A stretch of 64,000 bases of DNA, from contig CAKTKC010000001.1 of assembly GCA_934569225.1 (NCBI GenBank), positions 62,001 to 126,000 on the forward strand, given 5' to 3'. Position numbers and translations under genes: made by a program. The notes under the pieces were generated by a model that was not told where the DNA came from, searched no databases, and worked only from the letters and a program-made list of their open reading frames with translations. Source of the DNA: an uncultured Oscillospiraceae bacterium (lineage in GTDB: Bacteria; Bacillota; Clostridia; Oscillospirales; Oscillospiraceae). The number at the start of each line of letters is the position of its first letter. Positions within the stretch are counted from its first letter, which is position 1. Shown one piece after another: positions 35,582 through 43,804 of this stretch.

Positions 35582-36259
35582 TCACCCCACGGAGCAGCTT
35601 GCTTCCCTGGCCAGATGCTTCAGCACGACAGGCGTCAATGCCGCCGCGCAGAACAGGTGGCTGACGGAAAACAGGCAAAGTACCATTGCCGGGAATGCGT
35701 ATAACGGGAACAGAAAGCATACGCCGTACAGCACGCCCGCCGTCAGAAGGACGATGCCTGTTTTCTGCCATTCCACGGCCATCAGCAAAGCCGCGTTTTT
35801 CAGATTCTGCCACGGCGTCGCGTCGATCAGCGCCATGCACACATACCAGTACCGCTGGATCAGAAAAACCACGGTGAACAGGAGAAGACGGCACACCGTC
35901 CCATCCTTTCCAATCCCCAGCCATTGGGCGTAGAATCCTATGGACAGGGGCGCGATGCAGAGTAGTCCCCATAAAACGGCTCTTTCCAGGAAATCCGCCT
36001 TGAATTCTCTGAAAAAGACATGCCGGACAGATACCGCCTTGTCTCTGACCAGGGCTGTCGTGACCGCGCTGAGTCCGCAGCAGGCCGCCGGAATGGTGAT
36101 AACCGGCAGACAGCACAGAATAAACAACAGGTTCAGTCCCAGCAGTTGCAGATAGTTGTAACGAAGGCAGTACAGAAATTTCCCCGCTGTGCCCGTTGGG
36201 ACGGGTTTCTCTTTGCCGCTTCCCAGCACTGCGGTCTGAAGCGTTTTCGTCCAGTCCAT
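35582..36259 (-). CDS. DUF624 (YesL-like) membrane protein
   Basis: 225 residues with four to five membrane helices. NYLQLLGLNLLFILCCLPVI followed by TIPAACCGLSAV is the DUF624 signature. These proteins accompany carbohydrate ABC importers in many Firmicutes; the function is not known, and an accessory role in transport is commonly assumed. It lies between the permeases and the redox genes, with gaps of 4 bp on each side. Confidence 0.88.
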   Translation of the reverse strand: MDWTKTLQTAVLGSGKEKPVPTGTAGKFLYCLRYNYLQLLGLNLLFILCCLPVITIPAACCGLSAVTTALVRDKAVSVRHVFFREFKADFLERAVLWGLLCIAPLSIGFYAQWLGIGKDGTVCRLLLFTVVFLIQRYWYVCMALIDATPWQNLKNAALLMAVEWQKTGIVLLTAGVLYGVCFLFPLYAFPAMVLCLFSVSHLFCAAALTPVVLKHLAREASCSVG

Positions 36260-36263
36260 CCCG

Positions 36264-37103
36264 TCAGCCCTTTACGGCACCGGCGGTCATGCCGGAAATC
36301 ATATATTTCTGAAGGAAAATAAAGACCAGAACCACCGGCAGGGAGCCGCACAGAGAGAATGCCATCAATGCGCCGTAATCGTACGCATACTCGCCCAGAA
36401 AGCTCTGCGCCAGACCTACCGTCAGGGTCTTCATGTCCATGTTCTGCATGATGGTCAGCGCCATCAGGAAATCGTCCCAGGCATTCAGGAAGGTGTAAAT
36501 GCCCACTGCCAGCAGACCCGGAACGGTCAGAGGCAGCAGAATGGACCACAGAACCCGGCCCCGGCTGGCACCGTCGATGGTAGCCGATTCGTCCAGAGAT
36601 CTGGGCAGCGTATCAAAGAAGGATTTCATCAGGTTGATCGCCAGAGGCAAGGCAAAGGCCGTATCCGTCAGAATAAGACCCCGGTATGTACTCAGAAGAT
36701 GCCACCGCATGAAGAAGGTGTACAAAGATATCAGAATTACCACGATGGGGAACATCTGCACCGACATGATAAAAGTCATGACTGCACTTTTCATGGGGAA
36801 ACGATACCGGGAGAATGCATATCCTGCCGGAACGGCAATGCACATGCACAGCAATACGGTTCCGCCGGAAACGATAAAGCTGTTTTCAAAATATCGCAGA
36901 TATTTGCTGTTGGAGATGATCTTGATGTAGTTCTGCAGGGTCGGGTTGCTGGGGATGAACTCCGGGGGGAGATTCATCAGCTTGCTGCTGGGCTGAACCG
37001 AGGAAATGATCATCCAGATGACCGGGAACAGCAGTACCAGCAGAAGCAGGAATATGGCAAGATATTTTATGGTGGAAAGAATCCTGTTTTTTGCTTTGTT
37101 CAT
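36264..37103 (-). CDS. carbohydrate ABC transporter permease (MalG type)
   Basis: 279 residues, six membrane helices. The EAA loop DESATIDGASRGRVLWSILL, which docks on the ATPase, is clear, and the C-terminus ISGMTAGAVKG is typical of MalG-like subunits. It imports a sugar with the permease encoded upstream and the lipoprotein at 38353-39696. No ATPase gene is in the operon, so a shared MsmX-like ATPase elsewhere is implied. Confidence 0.94.
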   Translation of the reverse strand: MNKAKNRILSTIKYLAIFLLLLVLLFPVIWMIISSVQPSSKLMNLPPEFIPSNPTLQNYIKIISNSKYLRYFENSFIVSGGTVLLCMCIAVPAGYAFSRYRFPMKSAVMTFIMSVQMFPIVVILISLYTFFMRWHLLSTYRGLILTDTAFALPLAINLMKSFFDTLPRSLDESATIDGASRGRVLWSILLPLTVPGLLAVGIYTFLNAWDDFLMALTIMQNMDMKTLTVGLAQSFLGEYAYDYGALMAFSLCGSLPVVLVFIFLQKYMISGMTAGAVKG

Positions 37104-37120
37104 CAGAATACTCCTTCCTC

Positions 37121-38035
37121 TCAGTCGGCAGCGTATTTACCGCTGAGCTTGTTGCTGATCAGGGTGATCACTGCCAGAATCACCAGCCACAGGACGCCGA
37201 TCGCGGCGCCTTCGCCGAAGTTGTAGGACTGGAAGGCGGCCTTGTATGCCGCCAGGGACAGCGTTGTGGTAGCCACCACGGGGCCACCGCCGGTCATATT
37301 GGCGATGATGGTATACATCTGGAAATTGCTCATTGTCGCGATCCATACGGCGGAGATCGTCACGGGACGGATGGAGGGCATGACAATATTCCGCAGGGTT
37401 TTCGTGTAGGATGCGCCGTCCACCCTTGCCGCTTCGATCAGCGACTTATCCACGGATTGCATCGCGGCCAGAAGCATGACCATCATGTAAGGGAACTGCC
37501 GCCAGACAGCAGCGATCACCACCGCCGCCATGGCCAGGTTCGATTCCGTCGTCCAGGAAATGTTGACCGTGCTGGTCATCTCCGCCCGGTACAGCAGATA
37601 GTTGATTACGCCGAACTGCTGCTGAAGCATCCAGCGCCACACAATGGCGACAACCACGGAGGGCAGCGTCCACGGGATCAGAAATGCGCCTCTGAGAATA
37701 TTGCGCCCGCGGATTCTGGAGTTCAGCAGAAGCGCGACCCCAAAGCCGAGGACATACTGTATAGCAACCGTTAAGAACACATAGACAAACGTGTTTTTGA
37801 AATAGATCCAGATCTCGCCCTTCTGAAACAGCTTGGCGTAGTTCTGAAAATTGTTCCAAACAGGATCATTCAGATTTTGAAGCTTGTAGGTGCAAAAGCT
37901 GACGTAAATGCCCTTGAGGATGGGGAGTAAAACGGTTATCCCCAGCACCGCCAGCGCCGGTGCGATCAGCAGCACCGCGAATACGGAATCCGGCATTCTG
38001 GAGGGGCGGGCTTTCTTAGGTTGTTGGTCGTGCAT
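37121..38035 (-). CDS. carbohydrate ABC transporter permease (MalF type)
   Basis: 304 residues, six membrane helices. EAA loop: LIEAARVDGASYTKTLRNIV. NMTGGGPVVATTTL is the usual late loop of MalF-like permeases. GGAGGATCC precedes ATG 38035. The MITE and a strong hairpin lie between this gene and the binding-protein gene upstream. Confidence 0.94.
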   Translation of the reverse strand: MHDQQPKKARPSRMPDSVFAVLLIAPALAVLGITVLLPILKGIYVSFCTYKLQNLNDPVWNNFQNYAKLFQKGEIWIYFKNTFVYVFLTVAIQYVLGFGVALLLNSRIRGRNILRGAFLIPWTLPSVVVAIVWRWMLQQQFGVINYLLYRAEMTSTVNISWTTESNLAMAAVVIAAVWRQFPYMMVMLLAAMQSVDKSLIEAARVDGASYTKTLRNIVMPSIRPVTISAVWIATMSNFQMYTIIANMTGGGPVVATTTLSLAAYKAAFQSYNFGEGAAIGVLWLVILAVITLISNKLSGKYAAD

Positions 38036-38086
38036 ATCAGGATCCTCCTCTACAGGACTTGCTGAATAAACAAACGCATATTTTTA

Positions 38087-38247
38087 GGGCCTGTCTGAAA
38101 ACCGGGAATATGACCAATAGCGAGGGATTTTTCGCCTGATGAAGCCATTTTTCCACAGGAATACTTTGTGTATTGCAAGGAAAAATGGTGCACAGCAGGC
38201 GGAAAAGACCCGCTGTTTGGGCGTGTTGACGGTTTTCAGATAGACCC
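38087..38247. mobile_element. 161-bp MITE-like element, TA target
   Basis: Terminal inverted repeats GGGCCTGTCTGAAAACCG and CGGTTTTCAGATAGACCC (about 16 of 18 matched) are flanked by TA on both sides (38085-38086, 38248-38249). Inside are nested inverted repeats (CGCCTG / CAGGCG and CCATTTTTCC / GGAAAAATGG). There is no coding capacity. The ends resemble those of IS5-superfamily elements. Confidence 0.72.
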
Positions 38248-38253
38248 TAAGAG

Positions 38254-38283
38254 GTGCTATCCCCCGGAAACGGGGGATAGCAC
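38254..38283 (-). terminator. stem-loop between binding-protein and permease genes
   Basis: A 13-bp perfect stem GTGCTATCCCCCG / CGGGGGATAGCAC with a GAAA loop and no T-tract. In such operons an intergenic hairpin often protects the abundant binding-protein message. Confidence 0.7.
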
Positions 38284-38352
38284 AGGTAAGGGGTAAGGAA
38301 AGATGTTAATTCATAAATGGGGATGTGCGATTCGGAAACGTATAGAGAATTC

Positions 38353-39696
38353 TCAGTTCTGATCGTACAGGAGCTGAATCTGATTCTGGGTATCCGTAAT
38401 GACGGTGGTCACATCTTCGCCCTGTGCCAAACGGGTGGCGGCATTGTTCAGCAGCTCATCTGCATCCATAAAGCTGAGATTGCCGGAGGGAAGGGATCTT
38501 GCGGTCTTCATCGCTTCGATGAAGGCCAGGGTGATCTCGCTGTCCACGTTGGCGAAAACGGTGTCCATGACGCTGGCGCGGCTGGACATCTTGCCCTGGT
38601 TGTTGTCCTGAAGAACCTGAATTGCCTTGGAGCCGGACATGTAATCCAGGAAGTCCGCCATGGCTGCCATCTTTTCTTCGGGGCAGCTGTTGAACACGAC
38701 GATATACCGCTCACTCAGGTAGCCGTAGCCGTTGGGGCTGTCATTGGCAGGAATGGGCATCGCGCCGACCTTGGCATAGAATGCATCCTTGTCGGGAGCA
38801 GCGGAGGCACAGGGGGACAGTGCAGCTTCCGCATCCCAGTAGAAACCGATGACACCCTGACCGAACAGGTTGCGGATATCCTTGAAGGACGCGCCCTTGG
38901 GGGAGATATCGTTGACGTACAGGTTCTGGATCGCGGTATAAGCCTGAATACCGGCACCGCTGGCAATGGCGATCTTGCCGTCCGCGTCCTGATATTCCGC
39001 GCCGTAGCCCCACAGAATGGGCAGCATGTTGTAGCCTTCGCTGGCTTCCAGACCGCTGTTGGCCAGCGCCAGACCGTAGATCTTGTTGCCGTTGGCGTCG
39101 GTGCCCAGAGCGGAGATCTTGGCAGCCGCGTCCATCAGCTCGTCCATGGTCTTGGGCAGCTCGGTGATCCCGGCCTGCTCCAGCAGATCCTTGTTGTAGA
39201 ACATGGCATAGGCGTTGCAGAACCAGGGCATGCCCATCAGCTTGCCGTCAATGGTGGCGGCTTCAATGGAAGACGCGCTGAAATCAGACAGGGTTTCTTC
39301 GCTGACATAGGGATACAGATCCTTCACGACGCCCAGCGCCAGGAACTGAGGCAGCCACTCCGCTTTGATGTGCGCCGCATCGGGGCCGTTGCCTGCTGCG
39401 GCGGCGATCAAAAGCTGATCCAGGTAAGAAGAGTAGGGCTGGGTGTAGGTCTCTACGGTGATGTCGTCACGGGAATTATCAAAATCTTTGACCATCTTAC
39501 CGTAAATATCCACATAGGCATCCTCGGACAGCATCCAGTCGCCCCAGACCAGATTGACATTTTCGGCGGGAGCGGCAGTGGGCTTGTCCACAGCCGCAGC
39601 AGCGGGGGCAGTCCCAGGCTCGGCGGTTTTACTGCCGCAGGCACACAGGCCAAACACCATGATGGCCGCCAGCAATAATGCCACGATTTTTCTCAT
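38353..39696 (-). CDS. extracellular sugar-binding lipoprotein of ABC transporter
   Basis: 447 residues. A lipoprotein signal peptide with lipobox LCACGS (cysteine near residue 19) is followed by an Ala/Pro/Thr-rich linker and a family 1 solute-binding fold (LDQLLIAAAAGNGPDAAHIKAEW-like core, MPWFCNAYAMFYNKDLL). It captures the sugar outside and hands it to the permeases. It is first in the apparent eight-gene operon ending with the glycyl radical enzyme. ATG 39696 follows GGAGG. The substrate cannot be read from sequence. Confidence 0.92.
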   Translation of the reverse strand: MRKIVALLLAAIMVFGLCACGSKTAEPGTAPAAAAVDKPTAAPAENVNLVWGDWMLSEDAYVDIYGKMVKDFDNSRDDITVETYTQPYSSYLDQLLIAAAAGNGPDAAHIKAEWLPQFLALGVVKDLYPYVSEETLSDFSASSIEAATIDGKLMGMPWFCNAYAMFYNKDLLEQAGITELPKTMDELMDAAAKISALGTDANGNKIYGLALANSGLEASEGYNMLPILWGYGAEYQDADGKIAIASGAGIQAYTAIQNLYVNDISPKGASFKDIRNLFGQGVIGFYWDAEAALSPCASAAPDKDAFYAKVGAMPIPANDSPNGYGYLSERYIVVFNSCPEEKMAAMADFLDYMSGSKAIQVLQDNNQGKMSSRASVMDTVFANVDSEITLAFIEAMKTARSLPSGNLSFMDADELLNNAATRLAQGEDVTTVITDTQNQIQLLYDQN

Positions 39697-40145
39697 TTTG
39701 GTATCCTCCATCTTTTGATAATTTTAATATGCGTCATTCGGGTGTTTCCCGGAACCTGCAGTATTCCGTGAAGCGCATCAAAATGTCGCAGATTTACGTT
39801 TTTGCCTCCCAGCAGAATCTGCGCCGGAGGTATGCTGCAATTTGCTGCGGAAGGATTCCGGCTCTCTGCATCCTTTTGGGGAACCATGTGCAGCACAGCG
39901 GAGAAAACGTCCGCTCTGAAAAACTTCGTCTCGCTTTTTATCCGATCCGTCATATATGAAAACAGGACGTTATCGATTTATAGATATTTTTAACAACTAT
40001 TTTGGGCAGCTACTGCAATTTGCTTTTTTTCTCTGTTTGGCCGGGATTCTTCTCCAAAGGACGAGGCCTTTCCCGTTTCCTTCTTTCTGCCTATATTATG
40101 ACATGCTTCACCCCGCATATCAATCCATTATCTTTTGAAAAAATG
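39697..40145. other. divergent control region of the glycyl-radical operon
   Basis: About 450 bp without a gene between the binding-protein gene (minus) and the AraC gene (plus). The part from about 39940 to 40140 is AT-rich and is the likely AraC target area. I found no clean -35/-10 pair for the operon on the minus strand, which fits an activator-dependent promoter. Confidence 0.45.
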
Positions 40146-40174
40146 TTGTAATATTTCGATTTATGTGCTATCAT
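40146..40174 (+). promoter_or_regulatory. promoter of the AraC gene
   Basis: TTGTAA (40146-40151), 17 bp, TATCAT (40169-40174). Transcription would start at or next to the ATG at 40182, so the mRNA may have no leader; no ribosome site is visible. Confidence 0.6.
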
Positions 40175-40181
40175 ACAAGCT

Positions 40182-41093
40182 ATGAACAGAGTGAAATATG
40201 AGTATTCTACTCCTACAACATTTGAAGAGCATCTGCACTTTACCAAAGACGCTCCCTACATCCTGCGAATCAAGCGGTTTATTCATGAAGATGTGGTGCC
40301 ACTCCACTATGGTAAGACCATTGAAATCTTGTTGGCCCAGGATCTGGAGGGAAAAATCGTCGTTGGAAACCGGAGCTATCCGCTGAAGGGGCGGCAGCTT
40401 TTTGTCATACCGCCCAACACAATCCATGCCAATGATATCCTTCCGGGGGACGGCACGCTGTATGTCCTGAAAATGGATTTCGATGTTTTCTCGGAATTTG
40501 CCAACATCTCTGCCATTCTGGAGAACCACAATACAAGCATCGCAAATCTTGCCCATTATTACACAGGCGAGGACTGCGACCGTGCTTTTGCCGTGGTGAT
40601 GGGACTGGTGCAGCATGACGATGATTTTTCTTATTGCATCGGCCTGATCATTCAGATGTTCTCTATTCTAAAGGATCGGAGCGAGCCTGTCCAGCCAAAA
40701 CAGCTTGTTGGCAAATATTCTCGGGACATTGACCTGCACACGCTGATTCGCTGGACGCGGGATAATCTCAGCAAGAAGATTACGCTGCAGGAGGTCGCCG
40801 ACCAGTTTGGCTACAGCAAATGCTATTTTTGCAGCAACTTCAAGAAAAAGACCGGCTTTACCTACTACGAGTATCTGACCAGTGCGCGGCTTTCCTATGC
40901 CTGCCAGCTGCTGCTTCTCAACATATCCGTCAAGGAGGTCTGCTATATGGCCGGTTTTGAGAACGTTTCCTATTTCGTGCAGCTGTTCAAAAAATATCAG
41001 GGCGTTACCCCAAAAGAATATGCCCGCACCTATGCCTCCATTTCTCCGACGGAAAACCTGCTGCCCTCCGCGATCAACAAGAATCCGGACTGA
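40182..41093 (+). CDS. AraC-family regulator of the glycyl-radical operon
   Basis: 303 residues. An N-terminal cupin-like sensor (about 1-150, with VVPLHYGKTIEILLA and GRQLFVIPPNTIH) is followed by two C-terminal helix-turn-helix units (ITLQEVADQFGYSKCYFCSNF; ISVKEVCYMAGFENVSYFVQLF), ending in the family motif GVTPKEY. It probably activates the divergent transporter/redox/radical operon when it binds the substrate or a product. The start is uncertain because no ribosome site precedes the ATG. Confidence 0.9.
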   Translation: MNRVKYEYSTPTTFEEHLHFTKDAPYILRIKRFIHEDVVPLHYGKTIEILLAQDLEGKIVVGNRSYPLKGRQLFVIPPNTIHANDILPGDGTLYVLKMDFDVFSEFANISAILENHNTSIANLAHYYTGEDCDRAFAVVMGLVQHDDDFSYCIGLIIQMFSILKDRSEPVQPKQLVGKYSRDIDLHTLIRWTRDNLSKKITLQEVADQFGYSKCYFCSNFKKKTGFTYYEYLTSARLSYACQLLLLNISVKEVCYMAGFENVSYFVQLFKKYQGVTPKEYARTYASISPTENLLPSAINKNPD

Positions 41094-41254
41094 CCAGCTG
41101 TATATTGCCGGGAGAAGTGCATAAGATGCGGGATTGAAAAAATTTGTGCCTTCGTGTATAGAAACTGAAAAGCTCTCTGCAAAGTTCCCCTGGACACACA
41201 GGCGGCGGGAGAGCGTATTTTCAGAGAAAGACCAAGAAAGAAGCAAACATCACC

Positions 41255-41416
41255 ATGCGGAAGAAAGCCTTCCGGGCGGCGTTTCCCTATACCATCCCGA
41301 TTTTTTCCGGGTTCTGGTTTCTGGCGCTGGCTTACGGAATTTATATGAATGCCAACGGATTTTCCTTTGTGTACCCCATGCTCATGAGTATGCTGCTGGT
41401 GCATTTTGTGTCCTGA
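41255..41416 (+). pseudogene. azlC remnant (N-terminal fragment of branched-chain amino acid permease)
   Basis: 53 codons. The first ~46 (RKKAFRAAFPYTIPIF, GFWFLALAYGIYMNANGFSF, YPMLMSM) read like the start of AzlC, a ~230-residue permease that exports or imports branched-chain amino acids with AzlD. The match then stops and a stop codon follows, 11 bp before the palindromic element. No azlD is present. An unexplained stem (GCTCTC / GAGAGC, about 41172-41214) sits upstream, perhaps the leader of the former gene. Confidence 0.65.
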
Positions 41417-41427
41417 AAGCTGGAAGG

Positions 41428-41700
41428 GGAACCGCCTGAATTCCGAAGAATTCAGGCGGTTCCAGACTGTCAAAAAAGGCCATTGGCCTTTTTTGACAAG
41501 AGGATTGCAGTCTGCCGCGCGCACTCCTTGTCCGCCTTTGGCGGACAATTCGCACACTTGCAGCCTGTAAGGTATTTTCTGCCAGGTACACGCCCCGGCA
41601 GAAAATGATCTGACTTTATTTGCCGCCTGCGGGCGGCAAACTCTGCGAGGCTTTTTTGACACGCTGAACCGCCTGAATTCCGAAGAATTCAGGCGGTTCA
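41428..41700. repeat. 273-bp element of tandem hairpins bounded by matching palindromes
   Basis: A near-identical 36-bp palindrome (AACCGCCTGAATTC-CGAA-GAATTCAGGCGGTT core) occurs at both ends (41428-41463 and 41665-41700). Between them lie further perfect hairpins: TGTCAAAAAAGGCC / GGCCTTTTTTGACA (41468-41498), TTGTCCGCC / GGCGGACAA, ATTTTCTGCC / GGCAGAAAAT and TTTGCCGCC / GGCGGCAAA. GTCAAAAAAGgCC near the left end and GGCTTTTTTGAC near the right end are also inverted. There is no coding sequence. It separates two broken genes. Confidence 0.7.
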
Positions 41701-41701
41701 T

Positions 41702-42403
41702 TTATAGGTGAAACAGGAAGGAGAAACAAATATCCTTTTCGGCGGAGATGCGATAAGCTTCCTCTACGTTGGCGCCCCAGCTGTCGATTCCGCCGACGCC
41801 GCGCATGGCGCCGCAGAGGGTCACGACAGTCCTGCATGGGGCGGGGAGCTCGTCCGCGTGGCGGGCTTCGCTGAGCTGGTGGGGGGTGTAGGGGATTGCG
41901 GAGAAGGCGAAGGGGTCAGCATCCTTGCCGATGGTCAGGCAGTGGCCGGACAGACGGAGGGTCAGCTCGTGGGTGTCCATGTGGCAGCCGCATTCCTGGG
42001 GCACCAGATAGGACGGAATGTGGGGCGCTTCTGTGTGGGTACCGAAGACGCCGCCCTTTTCCTGGTCGGGGTAGGTCTCTCCGGACAGGCCGACCCAGGC
42101 TGTCTGCTCCACGGGAAGGGGCGTGGCAAACCGCAGGCCGAACAGGGGAAGCTCCGGGCGTCCCGGCATTCCGAAGTAGCGGACATCCGTTTTGATACGG
42201 CAATCGTCAGTGACGGTGTAGGTCACCTCCGATTTGAAACCGGGCATGGCGGGAGCCGTGTAGGTGCAGCGGATGGAGACCCGCTCCGGCGTTTCCTCCA
42301 GAATCTGAATGCCGCTGCACTTCTGGCACGACTGCCGCGATTTTGCACGGGAAAACGCCGAGACCACGCCGCGAAAACGCTTTCCTATATTTTCGTTGAC
42401 CAT
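41702..42403 (-). pseudogene. lacZ-type beta-galactosidase, C-terminal remnant
   Basis: About 200 residues resemble domain 5 (the 'beta-gal small chain') of GH2 LacZ: FGLRFATPLPVEQTAWVG, AIPYTPHQLSEARHADELP, MRGVGGIDSWGANVEEAYRI and the terminal FSFLFHL. The catalytic TIM barrel and N-terminal domains of the ~1000-residue enzyme are missing, so it cannot be active. The natural C-terminus and stop codon are intact and directly abut the hairpin element. The other end stops at the promoter of the maltodextrin operon. Confidence 0.8.
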
Positions 42404-42424
42404 TTTTTGTGAGGTCTATATAAT
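42396..42424 (+). promoter_or_regulatory. consensus promoter of the maltodextrin operon
   Basis: TTGACC (42396-42401), 17 bp, TATAAT (42419-42424), 62 bp before the binding-protein start. The LacI-family regulator at the end of the operon is the obvious candidate to bind here. Confidence 0.88.
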
Positions 42425-42486
42425 GAAAGCGGCAAAGGGAGGAATCCATTTGTCAGATAATTATAGTTATGAAGGAGCAGAGAATT

Positions 42487-43737
42487 ATGAAGAAGATCAT
42501 TGCGCTGCTGATGGCAGTATTGATGACCGCTGGTATGCTGGCAGCTTGCTCCAGCGCTCCGGCGCAGCCCACTTCCCCCGCCGCGGAGGCTACCAAGACA
42601 CAGGCCGAAACCGCTGCGGTCAGCGCCGAAAAGGAAAAGGTCACTCTGAAGGTCTGGGCAGACCAGGGCGAGCTGGAGCTGACCGAAAAGCTTTGCAACG
42701 AGTTTGCCGCCGAGCATCCCGAGAAGGAATACACCTTCGAGTACGGCGCCGTGGGCGCTGTGGACGGCAAGTCCCGCTATCTGGAAGACCCCGCCGCTGC
42801 CGCTGACGTGTTCCTGTTTGCGGACGACCAGCTGGTGGATCTGGTGAAGGCCGACGCCCTGTACGAAGTGACCCGGAATACCGACGCCATCATCGCCGCC
42901 AACACCCCCGGCTCCATCAACGCGGCGACCTATGACGGAACCCTGTACGGCTACCCCATGACCTCCGACAACGGCTACTTCCTGTACTACGACAAGTCCG
43001 TGTTCACCGAGGACGACCTGAAGACCCTGGACGGCATTCTGGCCGCTGCCAACGCCGCCGGCAAGAAGGTACATATGGACGTCTCCAACGGCTGGTATCT
43101 GGCCTCCTTCTTCCTGGGCAACGGCTGCACGCTGACCATCGAGGACGGCAAGCAGGTCATCGACTTCAACAACGCCAACGGCCTCGCCGCCGCGGAAGCG
43201 ATCCGGGCATTCTGCAATGACCCCGCGTTTGTGACCGGTGATGACTCCGTCCTGGCGGGCGGCATCGGCGACGCCATCGCCTGCGGCGTTTCCGGCACCT
43301 GGGTTGCCTCCGCGATTCAGGAAAAGCTGGGCGACAACTACGGCTGCTGCAAACTGCCTACCTTCACCTGCGACGGCAAGCAGGTTCAGATGGGCTCCTT
43401 CCTGGGCTGCAAGATCTACGGCGTCAACTCCCAGACCGCTTATCCCGTGGACTCCATGGAGCTGGCGGAGTATCTGACCAGCGAGAAAGCCCAGATCGAG
43501 CGCTACAACGTGCTGAACTACGGTCCCTCCAATGTCAACGCGCTGGCTGACGACACCATTGCCTCCAATCTGGCGCTTCAGGCTCTGAGCGCACAGAGCG
43601 AATTCGCCGTTTCCCAGATGGTTCTGGGCGGCTTCTGGACGCCCGCCGAAGCCTTCGGCGCCGAACTGGAAGCCCATTCCACCGGCGATCTGCAGACCAT
43701 GCTGGATCAGCTCGTGGAGCAGGCACTGGCAGGATAA
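42487..43737 (+). CDS. maltose/maltodextrin-binding lipoprotein (MalE-like)
   Basis: 416 residues. A lipoprotein signal with lipobox LAACSS (cysteine near residue 21) is followed by a Thr/Ala/Glu-rich linker and a MalE-type fold: TLKVWADQGELELTEKLCNE, DVFLFADDQLVDLV, YGYPMTSDNGYFLYYDKS. It binds maltodextrins outside the cell for the two permeases. AAGGAG stands 9 nt before ATG 42487; an upstream ATG overlaps that site. The GH13 gene in the same operon supports the substrate. Confidence 0.92.
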   Translation: MKKIIALLMAVLMTAGMLAACSSAPAQPTSPAAEATKTQAETAAVSAEKEKVTLKVWADQGELELTEKLCNEFAAEHPEKEYTFEYGAVGAVDGKSRYLEDPAAAADVFLFADDQLVDLVKADALYEVTRNTDAIIAANTPGSINAATYDGTLYGYPMTSDNGYFLYYDKSVFTEDDLKTLDGILAAANAAGKKVHMDVSNGWYLASFFLGNGCTLTIEDGKQVIDFNNANGLAAAEAIRAFCNDPAFVTGDDSVLAGGIGDAIACGVSGTWVASAIQEKLGDNYGCCKLPTFTCDGKQVQMGSFLGCKIYGVNSQTAYPVDSMELAEYLTSEKAQIERYNVLNYGPSNVNALADDTIASNLALQALSAQSEFAVSQMVLGGFWTPAEAFGAELEAHSTGDLQTMLDQLVEQALAG

Positions 43738-43753
43738 GTTTGTTCAATATAGA

Positions 43754-43778
43754 GAAAGGGGCTTTTACAGCCCCTTTC
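43754..43778 (+). terminator. stem-loop between malE-like and malF-like genes
   Basis: GAAAGGGGCT / AGCCCCTTTC, 5-nt loop. It is placed like the hairpin in the other ABC operon and probably sets a higher level of binding protein than of permease. Confidence 0.75.
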
Positions 43779-43804
43779 CTCCTATTTTTACCGGAGGGAT
43801 ATCC

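Noticed and set aside
41030..41701. A 223-codon minus-strand frame with the repeated segment NRLNSSEFRRF
   Set aside because: It is the translation of the hairpin element; the repeat is the duplicated palindrome, not a protein domain.
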